From Pipra filicauda (lineage: Eukaryota > Chordata > Aves > Passeriformes > Pipridae): 64,000 nt of DNA. The notes under the pieces were generated by a model, which ran no database searches, had not been told where the DNA came from, and was given only the letters and a program-made list of their open reading frames with translations. The stretch is from the NCBI RefSeq assembly GCF_003945595.2, contig NW_024104294.1:1695174-1759173 (forward strand). The letters are read 5' to 3'. Shown piece after piece: positions 1 to 12,400 of the stretch. Position 1 is the stretch's first letter. Each line of letters starts with the position of its first letter. The position numbers and the translations under genes are program-made.

Positions 1-182
1 CCCCTCTCTGAGTGGAGCAAGCAGTACTGTCCTTGAAAAGGCTGCTTGGTTGTTCAGGGTGCTGCCCTAAGAGACTGTCATCTCTGGTCAGTCTCTAATG
101 ACCAATATCCTGAACCGCCTGCATGCAGGGTTGGGTCTGTGGCTTCCAGTGCACCTTTCACCTGCCATTTCAACCCTCGCCC

Positions 183-450
183 ATTGCTACAGGGCTTTGT
201 GAATGTGGGTAAGGCCTTCGAGCCTGCGCAATGGATTTTTTAGGTGAGAGGCAGTATGCGCAGAACTGAACCCACCCTTTAATCCTAGGGTTCATCTGCC
301 AGGGCCGAGCGAGCTTGGATGGTGGCAGCGAGGTCCTCAGGATGTAGGTTTAATTAGAGTGACCTTCTCTTAGATGGATGGCCTTACAGGGTTAAGCGAG
401 CTCCATCTGCCCGGGTTTGGGATTAGAGTTTTCCTTCTCCTAGGATGACT
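183..450 (+). repeat. Unidentified interspersed repeat, copy 1
   Basis: This stretch is found again in reverse complement at about 38,694-38,945. Shared landmarks are the run ending in ATGGATTTTTT, the GTTCATCTGC segment, the GAGCGAGCTTGGA segment, the GATGGATGGCCTTACAGG segment and the closing GCCCGGGTTT. The two copies are diverged and differ by small indels, as old dispersed repeats do. The family was not recognised. The matching piece starts near 183 and ends near 450, so it is probably a fragment of a longer element. Confidence 0.6.
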
Positions 451-3400
451 GCCAGAAGGCTAACGACCTCATCCTACCCAAGGATATATTGTATCTGACC
501 CTACAGTTTTGACCTGTCTGGCATGGGCGACCCTACCGAAGGCATGTACCATCGCCAGCATAGCTCGCAACCACATAGGGGTAAACAGGCTTCTTTCCCA
601 TTAAAACGGTTAGGGCAAGCCTTTCACTCCTTACTTTTCTGCTACCCATCTATATTCAATCCCAGGGAAATACTCAGGAACATCCCTTTATCCTGACTAC
701 CCTTTCAGGACGCAACAAATATATCCAGAACATACCGAACCTGGACAGTAACCACAGGTGAGACGAAACCAAACCGTTCCTGCCCCAGTACCCACCTGGG
801 GCTTGAGTACCTCTCATGGTCGTAGCCTGGCCGAGACCCCCAACCCCCCAGAAGAACCCGTTATCCACCCTGACCTTATCCTCCCCCCACCGTGTTACCT
901 CATATCTTCCCACGCACTGCTTACCTGCGACACTTCATGGAGGGCTGCCCTGCCTGCCCTCCCACCAGTCCGAGGACCACCATGGCCTGCCCGGCACCCC
1001 ACGCAGTTCCAGGGGCGGGCAGAAATAAGGACAAAGAAACAAATAGTCTTCTCCATAGAAGGCCTTGTGCAGGAATACCTCAAATTACCAACTGTATTTG
1101 GGTTACATAGATGTGCAGGATAAGATCTTCTCCCTTCTTGTTTCCTCAAATTCCAATTTGATGTGAATGAATTACCAAGCCCAGGCAGATCATGAAAGCA
1201 AAGGCAGGTAATTGGTCGTATAATGCTTGTATAAATCTATTTACAGTTCTTGTGATGAAATAGGGTTGTGTGCACTTTGACTTTAATCCTCTTATTTTCC
1301 ATCTTTATTTTAATAGATACTGAAATTCTTGCTCCATTGTTCACCCACTTTGAGGTGTGTAAAGAGTGTCAGCTGATAATTTAGAGCAAGTGGAATAAGA
1401 TCCTCTGTATTCATTCCTCCTGTGTCTCCTTTGAAAGGATGTTTTTCTTCTTGGATCACAGCAACTACTGCTAGAAGTATTTGTAGCTGGCACTTACTGC
1501 ATTTTTTACTACATTTAGATGATAAGGGTGACACTTGCATGAACTCTCATCAGTGGAACTTTTTTCAACATCTTTGCCTTCAAAAGCACTCCAGGCTTTT
1601 AAATCTCATCCGTGGGAGGTATTTTGCAAGGCTTTGATTTATTTGATGAAAACATGTCTATGATGTGTGATGCTGGCTGCTGTGGGACTGAGAGCAATGA
1701 GGAATCTTGCCTTTTAGGAGCATCAAATGTGACATGGCAAAAGTGCTGCTATTAGGATGTAGCTCTGCGCATCCTGTGAGCTCGTTAAGATCTTTGGCTT
1801 TGTTTTCATCCTTGGCTATAGCTGTGGCTTGGAGCGCTGCAGGCCTGCAGCTGGACCATGCTGTCTTGTACAGAGGCCATTAACAAATCTGTGGTGGTGC
1901 CTCATAAACACTCTTGTGGTCTGGGGTATCTCCAGGGGCTGGGAGGCTCCTCCCACCCTGTGGCAGTGTCAGGATGTCTGATGCAGCTGTGGGGTGGGGG
2001 TATGTGGTACTCAAGCCAGGGCAGAGCTGTGGGGGCAAAAGCTTACCCTGCTCAGCCCAGCCCTCTCTACTCACAGCAGTCCTGCTTCCAGGCACCTTGT
2101 TGGCACAACCCTGCCTCTGTTGAGTAACAAAACCAAATAAATACAATGGGAAGCATGGGAAAGGGTTGGCAAGAGCAGACATCCATGATGGATATCTACC
2201 CTTTGACATGTGCTGCATCTTGCAGATTAAAGAGTAGATGTTCAGGGCCAGATCCTGGCATTAGCAGGGCAGGGACTGACTCTGCTGACAGCCCCGTGTT
2301 TGCCCTTTGGAGGACTTTTGGCTGTGTGAGGATATGGAAAGTTGATCTGAATTAACTTTTCTAAAGCAGATTGCTTAAATTGGTTGAACACTCTCCTGTG
2401 GACTTGGATTTCAAATAGCCTTGCTTGACTGTAATTTATTTCAGCTTAATTACATCTGAAAGTGGAATAAAGACCCTAACTCAGAATCAAAGCAATTTAA
2501 TGCAGATCAACCCATTCACTTTAAATCCACACCCCTTAGCTAACTCCAGTAGATTTCCCTGTGTCCCTGTGTGGGCAGGTCCTAAGGCCCCAGTGCCCTC
2601 TAACATGGCACTTCCCTCCCAAGCAGCTTTTAAGTAAAGGACTTTCATAACCTAAAACTGCATTGTCATTACTTTTTCTCCTGCTGGAAACAGCCTTCCT
2701 CCCTTCTGAGGAATATACATTGTACGTTACAATTAACGCCATCACTGTAATTACAAACTGCCTACAAGACACCCTCTGCTTCACTTGTATTTGGAAAGGT
2801 TCTCAGTGTCTATCATCTCAGTGACAAATTTCACCAGCAGTCCCAACACTGCTGCTAAAATGTTTCTTTTATGTTTAAATCACAACTGATAACTTAAACT
2901 TTACACAAGAAGTGGGGTTCACACGTCTGAGCATGTCCTCCCAGCTTTCTGGTAAAGTGCTTAAAACTAGTAATGTATTTTAAAGGCAAATCACGTGCAA
3001 ACACTGTGGATAGAGAAAGAGCATTTGATACTGCCTCCTCTCTGCTGCTAAGAAGACCCAATAAAATGCTTTCTGCAAGGAAAGTTATGAAAAAAAAAAG
3101 GTGCTGTGCAAAAGTTGGCCTTGGACTGCAAGTCCAACTGCCCCTAAAAGCAGGACTTGCTGGTGTTCAGATATCTTGGGGCTGCCTCATATATTCTCTA
3201 TGCTCTGGTTGCCAAAACAGAAAATGCTGCAGAACACTTTATGGGCTGGTTAAAGGGCTGGTGTCATCCTGCTGTAATTTGTCCATCTGCTATCAAACTT
3301 ACTTACAGTTTGATAGGAAAACCCAATAAATTTTTAAAAATTTTCAGGGGGCTATTTTCAGGGTGTTATTTCAGCTGTCAGCTGTGTGACCTCAGAGTGA

Positions 3401-4664
3401 TGCTTTTTGGGGGCAATATTCTCTAAGGCCTGGAGGAGAAAATAGCCGTCTAGCCCACGCAGAAGACAAAATCCGTCACTATAGCAACTGCAGTGAATGT
3501 TAATCATTATAAATTTAGTTCTCCCCTGGCACTGTGCTATATAAGAATAATGTGTATGTCAGCTTCCTACCTTTCTGGGTGCTGTCATGTCCACAAGCCT
3601 GGCTTGCTGCTTCTTGCCCAGAACTCTGCAGGATAACTCAAGAATGAGTGCTGGCTGTCCCCTCTCTCATGTGGTCACTACAACCAAATTTCCTTGAGAG
3701 TTATCTCCCTGCATCTCCTGCAGGCCATCCTCCTTCTCCTACAGGACTTGTGCTTTTTCTGCTTCTAATCTGGGACTTAGGTCTTCTAAAGCTAAGCTGG
3801 TATTTATGTTTAATTCAAAGTGAGGGAGAGGGTGACAGAATCGATTTGCTTGAAATTAAGTTTCAGGCCATGGTGCCTGAAGCAAGCCCTCTCACAGTGG
3901 TGAGGAAACTCCCATTGACTGAAGAGACTTTTGCTCAGGCTCCGTATTTCTTCCTGAAATGGGGCCAACACAATCCAGATATGAAAGAAGAGAGTATTTA
4001 AAGCTCTTTCTCTAATAAGTACAAGGTGGTCTGTGCCTTAGGGGGTGCCATCTGATGTGTCCAAGGGTCAGTGCAAGGCTCCCTCACGGGCCTCTGTGAA
4101 CATGGTGCTGTAAACCCTGCTGTAATTATCCGTTATTGCTCCTGCTTGATGCTAAGAAGGGAGATCCCTAAAGGAAATGGAGCTACTTGGAAGTGTTTAA
4201 TGTTAATTTCCTTTCTTGAATCAGTTTTGGTTGACTCAACCCAATTCTTGGATTTGCATCTGAAAACTAGGCAAAGTCTCTCTTGGGATATCCCAGGGGT
4301 TTACTAGGGATTGGTTCTGCACGCAATGAAATGCCTACATTCAAAGCTAGATAGTTTTTCCTTATCACAAAAAAAATAAAGTTTGAAAAATGGCGCAACC
4401 ACTTCTTTCAGATGTTGAAGATGTTGAAGAGCAGGTAAGGGAAGGCTTGACTGCTTGCGTAACACCCCACGATACTGCTGGTTACACTGCTACAGTTCTT
4501 TGTTTAGAAAAAAATCCAGGCAAATAGTTATGAAATGATCGTCTCATTTAATGAAAAACATTACAGACAGCAGATCTACTTGCTGAAATGAAATGAAATT
4601 ATGAATTGCTTATAAATATCAGAAAGCATAGGGCTGTACACTCACTGAAAAAAATGGGAGCTGT
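451..4664. other. Gene-free stretch, no feature recognised
   Basis: Only short, unconserved-looking open frames occur here. 451-1,130 is richer in C and reads like the flank or body of an old repeat. 1,130-4,664 is AT-rich with ordinary intergenic or intronic composition. No exon with a convincing reading frame, splice pair and recognisable protein was found. Confidence 0.5.
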
Positions 4665-4669
4665 ACCTC

Positions 4670-5563
4670 TGTAACCAGTTATTAAAATCATTAGAAATGC
4701 CTCTCCCCAAATTAAGGTACAAAGAGACCAAATCCCAAAGTCAATAGCATGGGTTTTATTTAATGGTAAATGTGAGACAGAGAGATAGAAGGAAATAAGG
4801 GAAAGGAGCAGGTGGGGGTAGAAGAAAGAAAGTAACAGAGAGAGATTAAAATAGAAAAAAGTATCACCACTCCATGTAACCTGGTGGCATCCCGTTGGTC
4901 TGGCTCTTCTGGTCTTCTTGATGGTGAGGGTTTCCCAAAAAACATAGAGTCCAGTGAGGGTTTCTCAAAAAACATAGAGTCCAATGGATTAATATACGTT
5001 CAGGAGATGCCCGGTACCTCCCTTTTGGGTGGGAAACTTGTCAGTCTCTTGTAACAGATTTGTTGCCTCACTTGGATCACCTTCAGCCTTCTGGTGATGG
5101 GAGGCCTCAGGAATGGATTAGGGGGGACTCTCTGGGGGTCTTTTGTGGTTTATGAACCCTTCTCAGCTGCCTCTCACATGAATGTCCTGTGTTTACCTGG
5201 TCTTCTCGGGGGTGGGGGTGGGGAGGGGGGGCAGGGGGTTATTTAGTTAGTTTGGTGTGGAGAGATTTCACCATCACACGCCCGAAACCCTTCTCCCCCA
5301 CCACGCCCTGAGCCCACCTAGGGCTGGTTCTTAACACAGATACATTCTTCTTTCCTTGGCCTTGTTTACTTCTCCTCAGATTTGAGATGATTAGAGGATA
5401 GTCTTGTCTCAAGCCCCCAACCACAGTCCAAACTCCAGTTGGGAGGCACTGGGAGACAGGGGTGCCTCAGTGACCACAGGCTGTTGTTTCTTACACTTTG
5501 ACAAAAAGTCTTTCTATGATTTTGACAATGTTTAAGATATTACTGACATTTCAGTCCATCACA
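4670..5563 (-). mobile_element. Solo LTR of an endogenous retrovirus (894 bp)
   Basis: Read on the minus strand the element starts with TGTGATGG (at 5,563) and ends with GGTTACA (at 4,670), the TG...CA ends of a retroviral LTR. It is flanked by the 5-bp direct repeat ACCTC at 4,665-4,669 and 5,564-5,568, a target-site duplication. Five base pairs is usual for class III (ERVL-type) elements. The minus strand carries an AATAAA signal near 4,755, about 85 bp before the 3' end, which sets the orientation. A 33-bp stretch is tandemly duplicated inside it near 4,920-4,985. No internal retroviral genes adjoin, so it is a solo LTR. Confidence 0.75.
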
Positions 5564-5568
5564 ACCTC

Positions 5569-5892
5569 CTTTTCAAGGGAAAGAATCTTCCCCCTCACTT
5601 TGGAGGTGTTAATTGGAATCTGGTTTTGGTTCGTTGGTTGGTTTTGTGTCCGTTTGCTTGTGGTTTTTTGGGGGAGGTAGGGTTGGTTGTAGTTTTTATT
5701 GGATTTTTTTTGGTGTTTTTTATAAAACTGATATCACCTCGGTCATATTTTCCAGTAAATTGTCGAAGGATCCCAAATGCAACTATTGGCAGTGTAAGTG
5801 AAGCGCAGTTGCTGTCTCTCTGGTGCCACGTATCGGACATCATGTGAGGGCTGTTGTTTAGCTGTGTGTGAACACTTTGACATAACCCAGAG
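5569..5892. other. Gene-free stretch between LTR and CR1
   Basis: GT-rich sequence (5,620-5,720) followed by unassigned DNA. No gene is supported. Confidence 0.4.
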
Positions 5893-6515
5893 TGCCGGGC
5901 AGCCCTTCAGGGGGACCTTGATAGGCTGGAGAGAGGGGCAGAGAACAACTCTGTGAAATTCAACAAAGGCAAGTGCGCGGTCCTGCCCCTGGCGGAGAAT
6001 AACGCCTGGCACCAGCACAGGCTGGGGGTGACCTGCTGGAAAGCAGCTGTGTGAGGAACTGGAGGTCCTGGTGGACAACAAGCTGTCCACGAGCCAGCAG
6101 TGCCCAGGGGGGCAAGAAGGGCAAAGGGATCCTGGGGTGCATTTGGAAGAGCATTGCCAGCAGGTCAGGGAGGTGATCCTGCCCCTCTGCCCAGCCCTGT
6201 GAGGCACATCTGGAGTGCTGAACCCTGTTCTGGGTTCCTCAGGACAAGAGATATGGAGCTCCTGGAGCGGATCTAGAGGAGGGTGACAAAGATGATGAAG
6301 GGACTGGAGCATCTCTGTGACAAGGAAAGGCTGAGGCAGCTGGACCTGTTCAGGCTTGAGAAGAGACACTGAGAGAGGACAACATCCACGTTTGTCACTG
6401 TTTGCAGGAAGGGGTCAGGGGATGGACCAGGCTCTTCTCAGGGGTGTCCAGCAATGGGACAAGAGGCAACAGGCAAAAAGTGGTGCACGGCAAGTTCCCT
6501 CTGAGAATGAGTAAG
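5893..6515 (+). mobile_element. CR1 LINE fragment, 5'-truncated, C-terminal reverse transcriptase region
   Basis: The plus strand keeps the typical end of the CR1 ORF2 reading frame. A segment reads KFNKGKC followed by a leucine-rich run and QHRLG. Later come the equivalents of the family's lysine/arginine-rich stretch and an LERI-like piece around 6,260 (GAGCTCCTGGAGCGG). The nucleotide landmarks ACAAAGATGATGAAGGGACTGGAGC (split here: ACAAAGATGATGAAGG, then GACTGGAGC) and GAAAGGCTGAGGCAGCTGG are hallmarks of avian CR1. Frameshifts and stops interrupt it, so it is a dead copy. Both ends are diffuse. CR1 is the dominant LINE of birds and reptiles and supports the avian assignment. Confidence 0.85.
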
Positions 6516-7460
6516 ACAGAGAAAGCTGAATCCTTTCTGAAAGTAGATTTTTGTTGCTGTTGTTTCTGCACCAAGCAATGGGAATTTTTTTGTTGAAGCT
6601 TTGCCAAAGTCTCTGCCTGGGAAAACAAACTGAAGCCCCTCAAATGTTTCGGAAGGGTTAGAAACCTATTTGGCCTATAATATTTTACAAGTTATCTTTC
6701 CGGAGTATGCTGAGTGGTGGCAATCTGGTTTCACAAGTTACCATTCCTGCTACTATTGTTACTGTGAAATCCAGCCTCAAGTCCTGTGCCAAAAAGCTGT
6801 GAAAGCCTGGAGAGGCCAAACTGTTTGGCTTGCACATAGGAAATAAGGCTGGCAAGGTACTGAATGAAAATATTTTTTATTTATACCTATAACATTCTAC
6901 ATGGTTCCAAATAGCATCAGAGCACTTACAAGCTGCTTTCTGGAGTAGATTTGCAGGTAATGTTTGCCACAGGTCACAGGGTTATTGGAACAGAAACTAG
7001 AAATTTGTGTTGAAAACATAAATATGTATCACAAGCCACAAACTATTTAACACCTCAAAGACACAGGCCAAAATCAGATTGTATGCTCTAAGACAGAACA
7101 GAGTCTTGCATATATGCAAATCACCAGTCACAGAATTGCAAAGTTATTGTTAATGTAGAAATTAATATTGAAATTTTACCAATCCACCTAGAGATAGTAT
7201 CAAGACAAACTGAAAAATTCCTTCTGTGCTTTCTAATCTGAAAATAACAAACCACCCCTTAAAAATGTGTGCTTGGGAATAATATTTGTATTCCTTAGCT
7301 GTAAATGCATCCATTGCTTTGATTTCATTCATTACTAGAACATCAGTAAAAGCCTCAATTCATGGGTTCAGCTTCTGTATTTTAAAACATCTGCTGTTAT
7401 ATAGAGAATTACTACAACTGTGGCTTAGGGTTTAAAAAAAAAATAGAAAGAAGATGTGCA
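6516..7460. other. Gene-free AT-rich stretch
   Basis: No reading frame, RNA gene or repeat family was recognised between the CR1 fragment and the next LTR. Confidence 0.4.
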
Positions 7461-7464
7461 GTAA

Positions 7465-7653
7465 TGTGTAGGAGGCGTGTCCCAGGGGCAGGGGAACCAA
7501 GGGACATGCACAGGGACAGACGACCCCATTGGTTCTAAGGTCACATGATTTTAGGGGATAAAAGGGAGTACGAGATTCAAATAAAGCCTCTTTGATTTCC
7601 ATCTCACAAAGAGCGTCTAGCATTCTTTATCATATAAAGACAGCGACCCGACA
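7465..7653 (+). mobile_element. Short solo LTR (189 bp)
   Basis: The segment starts TGTGTAGGAGGCG and ends CGACCCGACA. It has a TATA-like GATAAAAGGG near 7,557 and an AATAAA polyadenylation signal near 7,580, in the order expected of U3-R-U5 on the plus strand. The direct repeat GTAA flanks it at 7,461-7,464 and 7,654-7,657. The termination-like tail after AATAAA matches the layout of short avian ERV LTRs. The true duplication could be slightly longer, because similar bases extend on both sides. Confidence 0.6.
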
Positions 7654-7657
7654 GTAA

Positions 7658-9408
7658 TGCGTGAGTACGAGGAGGCTTTTGTTAAAAAATTGCAAAATAA
7701 GAATAAACCTACATCCCTGGAATGAAAAGACAGATTGTGATCACACAAAAATCAAAAATATCCATTTGGAACGGGGACTCTGGCAGTGATGTGCACAGAG
7801 TGCTCCCTGGTGGTGAGGAGATGGAGGTGGAAAACAGGCTAAAGGACATAACTGTGCCACGTTGTGCCAGCCCTGCTGTGGTGAATATCTCCTTCCCGTG
7901 CAAGGGCACCCAAAGGGCTTCAGTGTCTGGTGGCAAAACCAAAGGTGTAGATCTTTGAACATGAATGACTTTTGATTGATTGGAGTGCACTAGGGTTGCT
8001 CACTGAAGGAAGTGGGGATGCATCATCCTCAGGGCTTTTTGGAGACATCCAGCATGGGCTGCTCAGGGAACCTGCTGATAATTGGGACTCATTTCTCAGT
8101 ACTGCTCTCTCTTAAATGCCATACTCGGTTTTAAGGATGTCAGTGGTCTGATCTGGGGCTAGATGTTTCTGCTTCCAGAATTGCAGCAGATTTCTGCATC
8201 CTCACTCCTGGGCAGTTGCAGTGCTGAAGTACTCAGCAAATGTGACTCATAGAATCAAACTTATGTGCATATGTATAGGGAAGATCTAACATGGGTGATT
8301 TGAAATGGATCCAACCCATGCAGTGATCAAAAATCCAATTTTTCTCCCGCACTACTCACTCACCCAGACCCGTGTTGGCTTATGCAGGGTAATTAGAGCA
8401 CTGTGATACCAGTTTTTGACAGCTGTGTTGGCACGGCTGGCAGGGGTGTGGATATGCTTCAGTGTGAAACTCCTATAAAAAGGGCATTTCCACGTAGTTT
8501 GGAATTTGAAAAGTAATTCTCCACAGAATGATGCTATTTCGTGTTTTCCTTCCAATTTTGGATGAAAACATTGTCAAAATATTGGAATTGTGCTCAGAGT
8601 TAATGAGGGACAAGGTTGTTCCACGTTTACTTGGTTTTCATTTTTCCTCCAGCTGTACTTCTGAGACTCTCAACGCTGCTCTGTTTGTAGACACCATCTG
8701 CCACTTTCCTTCCCAAAGATGGTCCAGGAGGAAGGTCCTGTAGAAGGTCTCCAACCAGCTTTCCTGATGGTGTCAGCTGTGACTGTTCTGGGTAAAACCA
8801 CACTGTTCTTGCTACTGCTCAGTGCAGCAGGGTCTCACCTGGTAGCTGCAGTACTCACAGCCTGTGGTGACTGGTCTGCTCCTTTTGTCTTGACAAATAC
8901 CCCTATAACCACACTTCTAGGAAGGGCTGGAATCACTCTTGCTTTTTCCTAATGCTTACAAACTGGCAGATTTCCAGAGACAAGGCCTTTACACAGCTGA
9001 GTGCTGTGTATCCAGAGAGTTGATTCTTCACTGGGTGTGTGAAGAATTCTTTGGTGCAATAACTTTTTAAGCTAATAATTAAAAAAAAAAAAGGTCCCTA
9101 AAATATTTGTTTTCTTAAGTTTCAGCTGCAGTTTCTCTCCTTTGTATGTTTCAGAGGACTTTAAACTTAAGTAGAACTTTGATTTGGAACTGCAGTTCTT
9201 CATAATCTATTCAGGTTTGTATTGAAAAGTGATATGAGACTTTTAAGGAACAGCACAAACCAAACCAGAGAGAGACCATCTGCAAGTTGGATCATTCCCT
9301 ACAGGAGAACCTGTTTGCCTCCCCTCTTCTCATGAAGGTTGTTTCTTGGAGCTGTTCAATAGTGCTCTGGATCTCAGAGTTTTTTTTGTGGGTGGTTCTG
9401 TTTTTTTT

Positions 9409-9454
<46 letters not shown>

Positions 9455-12400
9455 GTTGCATTTTGGCAGAAAGTCTTTAGACTGTGGGTTTTGTTGTTTC
9501 TTTTTTTAAACTTTTTCTAGAGGTATCTGTGGATTTTTTTCTTCCAAAACTCTTGGTATTTGATTAAGGAAGTGAGTATTTGATAAATTGGGCAGTGGCT
9601 TATTGGTAAAACCAGCCTTTGAAGAAGCAGACAGGCAGTTCTTCATTAGCAGCAAAGCTACAAACTGAGGTTATTTGGCAAAACTTGACTCCAGCTGCCA
9701 AGGTGTCTCCCAGATGTGGGCATGGGTTCCCAGCATGGTCCAGACTTTCAGCCAAGGGTTGCCCAGCCAGGGCGGTTGTTATGCAGCCAGTGTCACCTTG
9801 TGCCTGCTGCAAGGCATGGCAGGACCTGGGCAAGGACTTGGAGGAATTCCAGGTGGATTTGTTGCATCTCAGAAGCACCAAAAAGCACCTGTAAACTGTC
9901 ACATCCACAGAGAAAACAAAAAGTTAGCAGGAATTTTATTTGTTTCAGTTTTTATAAGACAGGTTTCATCTTTTTTTTAAATGGGAACCCAAATTTTGTC
10001 AGGATTAAAACTTACTTTGTAATAAAAATAATCATAACTTTTTCATCAGCCTCAAACCACTGAGCATTGAAATATTAAGCAGCTTGAAAACTTGTGAGGA
10101 TTACTGTCTATTTTCTGGTTTTTACTTCCTCTCCTGCCCTTGTGGTCAAGTTCATGTGGGTGGGTAAGGCTGTTCCCAGCCACCATTTGTAGTTGCTTAA
10201 TCCCCAGTAAATTTCTATTACAGCTTGAGAGTCTCTTCAATCTGTTTAACCTTCACCTAGTCCTTGCCTGGAAGCATTTGCTCCATGTGAATGTTATTTT
10301 ATCTGGTCTGTTCTTGGATTTAATCCATCCTGATTAGAGATTTCTGAACATTTAACAAAGTGGGGTGGGCGGGGGGAGCCTGGACACAGAATTGTTTTAG
10401 AAATACCACAGAATTAGAGGGAAATTACAGCTGCGTGAGTTATCAAGGTATCTCCTATAGATTTCCATAGCATCAGGAATGCTGTCAGTGTTAAACGTGG
10501 TTATCTGGATGAACAGCATCTGCTGCTTGCACCCTAAGTCTGCCTGACACTTCTGGGTGGCTGCAGAAGTGGTAGAGTCGGTAAAGTGTCTCCTGCTTTT
10601 AGATGCTTCTGCTGTTTTCTCTCTTGAGTGCAGTGAAACCCAGAGTATTGACTTCTTGTTCTGTACTGAATATAGGAACCTGAGCACTGATTGCTGCTAA
10701 AATACTGAGCAGTGGAAACCAAGTGTAATTAAAAAAAAAAAAAATCACAAAAAACCCCACAAAGAAACTGAAGTGTGTATGTAACACTAATAGTAGAAGT
10801 TTATGGTAAACTTAAGGAGTTTGACATGGATAAACTCAGTTTACTTTGTGTCTCCCTGCTGCCTCTCAGTATATTTAGTAAAAAGATTACTTAATAATTA
10901 TCTGTAGAAAATTCCTCCACACAGTCTGTGTTCTTTGGAGTGATCCTTCTAGCCCATGCACACATTAAGATTAGCCTGTAACTTTTAAACTGCCTCCCAG
11001 TTCAACCAGGGTTGAACATATTTGAAGTCAGGCTGATTTATCCTTTGTGTGTTGGTGTGTTTGGAGGCTTTTCCTTTGGTATAGGGTGGCAGCAGCTCTT
11101 TAATGTTCCAGGCAGTTTCACAAGAGAATTTATTTCAAAGCTAAATAATAAAGGAGAAAGAAAAGAAGTACTCATATTGCAGGGAAGACGTGCGGGATCC
11201 TGAGCAGGAGCAGAGAAGGCAATGTACTGTTAGAGACAGTGAGTGGATCTGATGGATGGTGTGGAGCTGATTCATGGTGTCATGGAAACTTTTACTTCCT
11301 GGGAATTTCCCATGTCCTGGTAAAAACACCCATAGTTACTGCCAGACTAAAATCAATCTTTACCATCATCAGTTTTTTTCAAGAGGGAGTGAGAAATTTA
11401 CTATCTGTGCTTCCTTACAGCTTCCGAAAATCATTTCAAGTGGACTCAGAGAAAAAAATTAGCTATCTGGTATAACAGCAAAAATGCAAAGATCGATGAG
11501 AAATGCCTGAGCAAGTGGGCTGAGGGAATGGGTGACTGAGGGACTGAACTCTGCTGTTCTGAGGCTCTGATATTCTCTGCTTGTGCTCTGTAGATCTATC
11601 TTCATCCTCACTTTTATTCTCTGTCCTTGTGTAAAGGGCTATGTCAGCTCCTGTCTGTTGTGTGCTGTCCCCTGCTCTAGGGTCAGCTCCTTTGGCAGCG
11701 CTTTCAGACAGATCCTTGCTGATTGTGGCTCCCACCAGCTCTTAGGAGGGGCAGAGCAGGACAGAAGAGGGACTGAAGGATTTGAGTGGGGTTAAAAGAG
11801 TAAATCAGGGACGAGAAAGCTGCTGCAAAGTAGTTACTATGGGCAATGGGTTGTGCTGGGGCACAGCTTAGGGCAGCAAGGGCTTACGTCCTTAAAAGAC
11901 TTCACATATCTGAGTAAACTTCAGACCGTTTCTGGTGCCTTCACTGTTTCTGGTACCAGAACACAGATTTCTTGACTTCCACATTTAACTTGCTGTTTGT
12001 CAAATTAAGAAATTTAAAGGGTAGACTTTCTATTTGGACATGTGGGTAGTTGATCATTCAACTTCCAAAAGGGCAGACTTTTTGGAGCCCTTTCTCAGTG
12101 CTTCCCTCTCATGGATATCAGCTATGTCACAGGCACACTCGTTATTTCCCGTCGCTGTTTCTTTACTCCTTGCCCATACTGAATCTGAGTAAACAGAAAG
12201 GTAACATTTTACTCACCTCTTTGTTCAGAGGTATGTAGATGATGGATGGGGCTGTAGACTGTGGTGCTCTTGGCCAGGATGGATGGGATGATGCTAGCTG
12301 CGGGGGTGATGAGCCCAGGTTTCCCAGACGTAGCTGTAAGTACCACAGCTGCACAGAGCAGCCAGCAGAGGAGAAAGCAAACCAGCATCACAACCTTTGT

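Noticed and set aside
4391..4435. Tiny first coding exon (ATG to a GTAAGG donor)
   Set aside because: Fifteen codons with a plausible donor, but no partner exon or recognisable protein; chance is likely.
9287..9520. 77-codon open frame with a phenylalanine run
   Set aside because: It is the translation of the poly-T tract.
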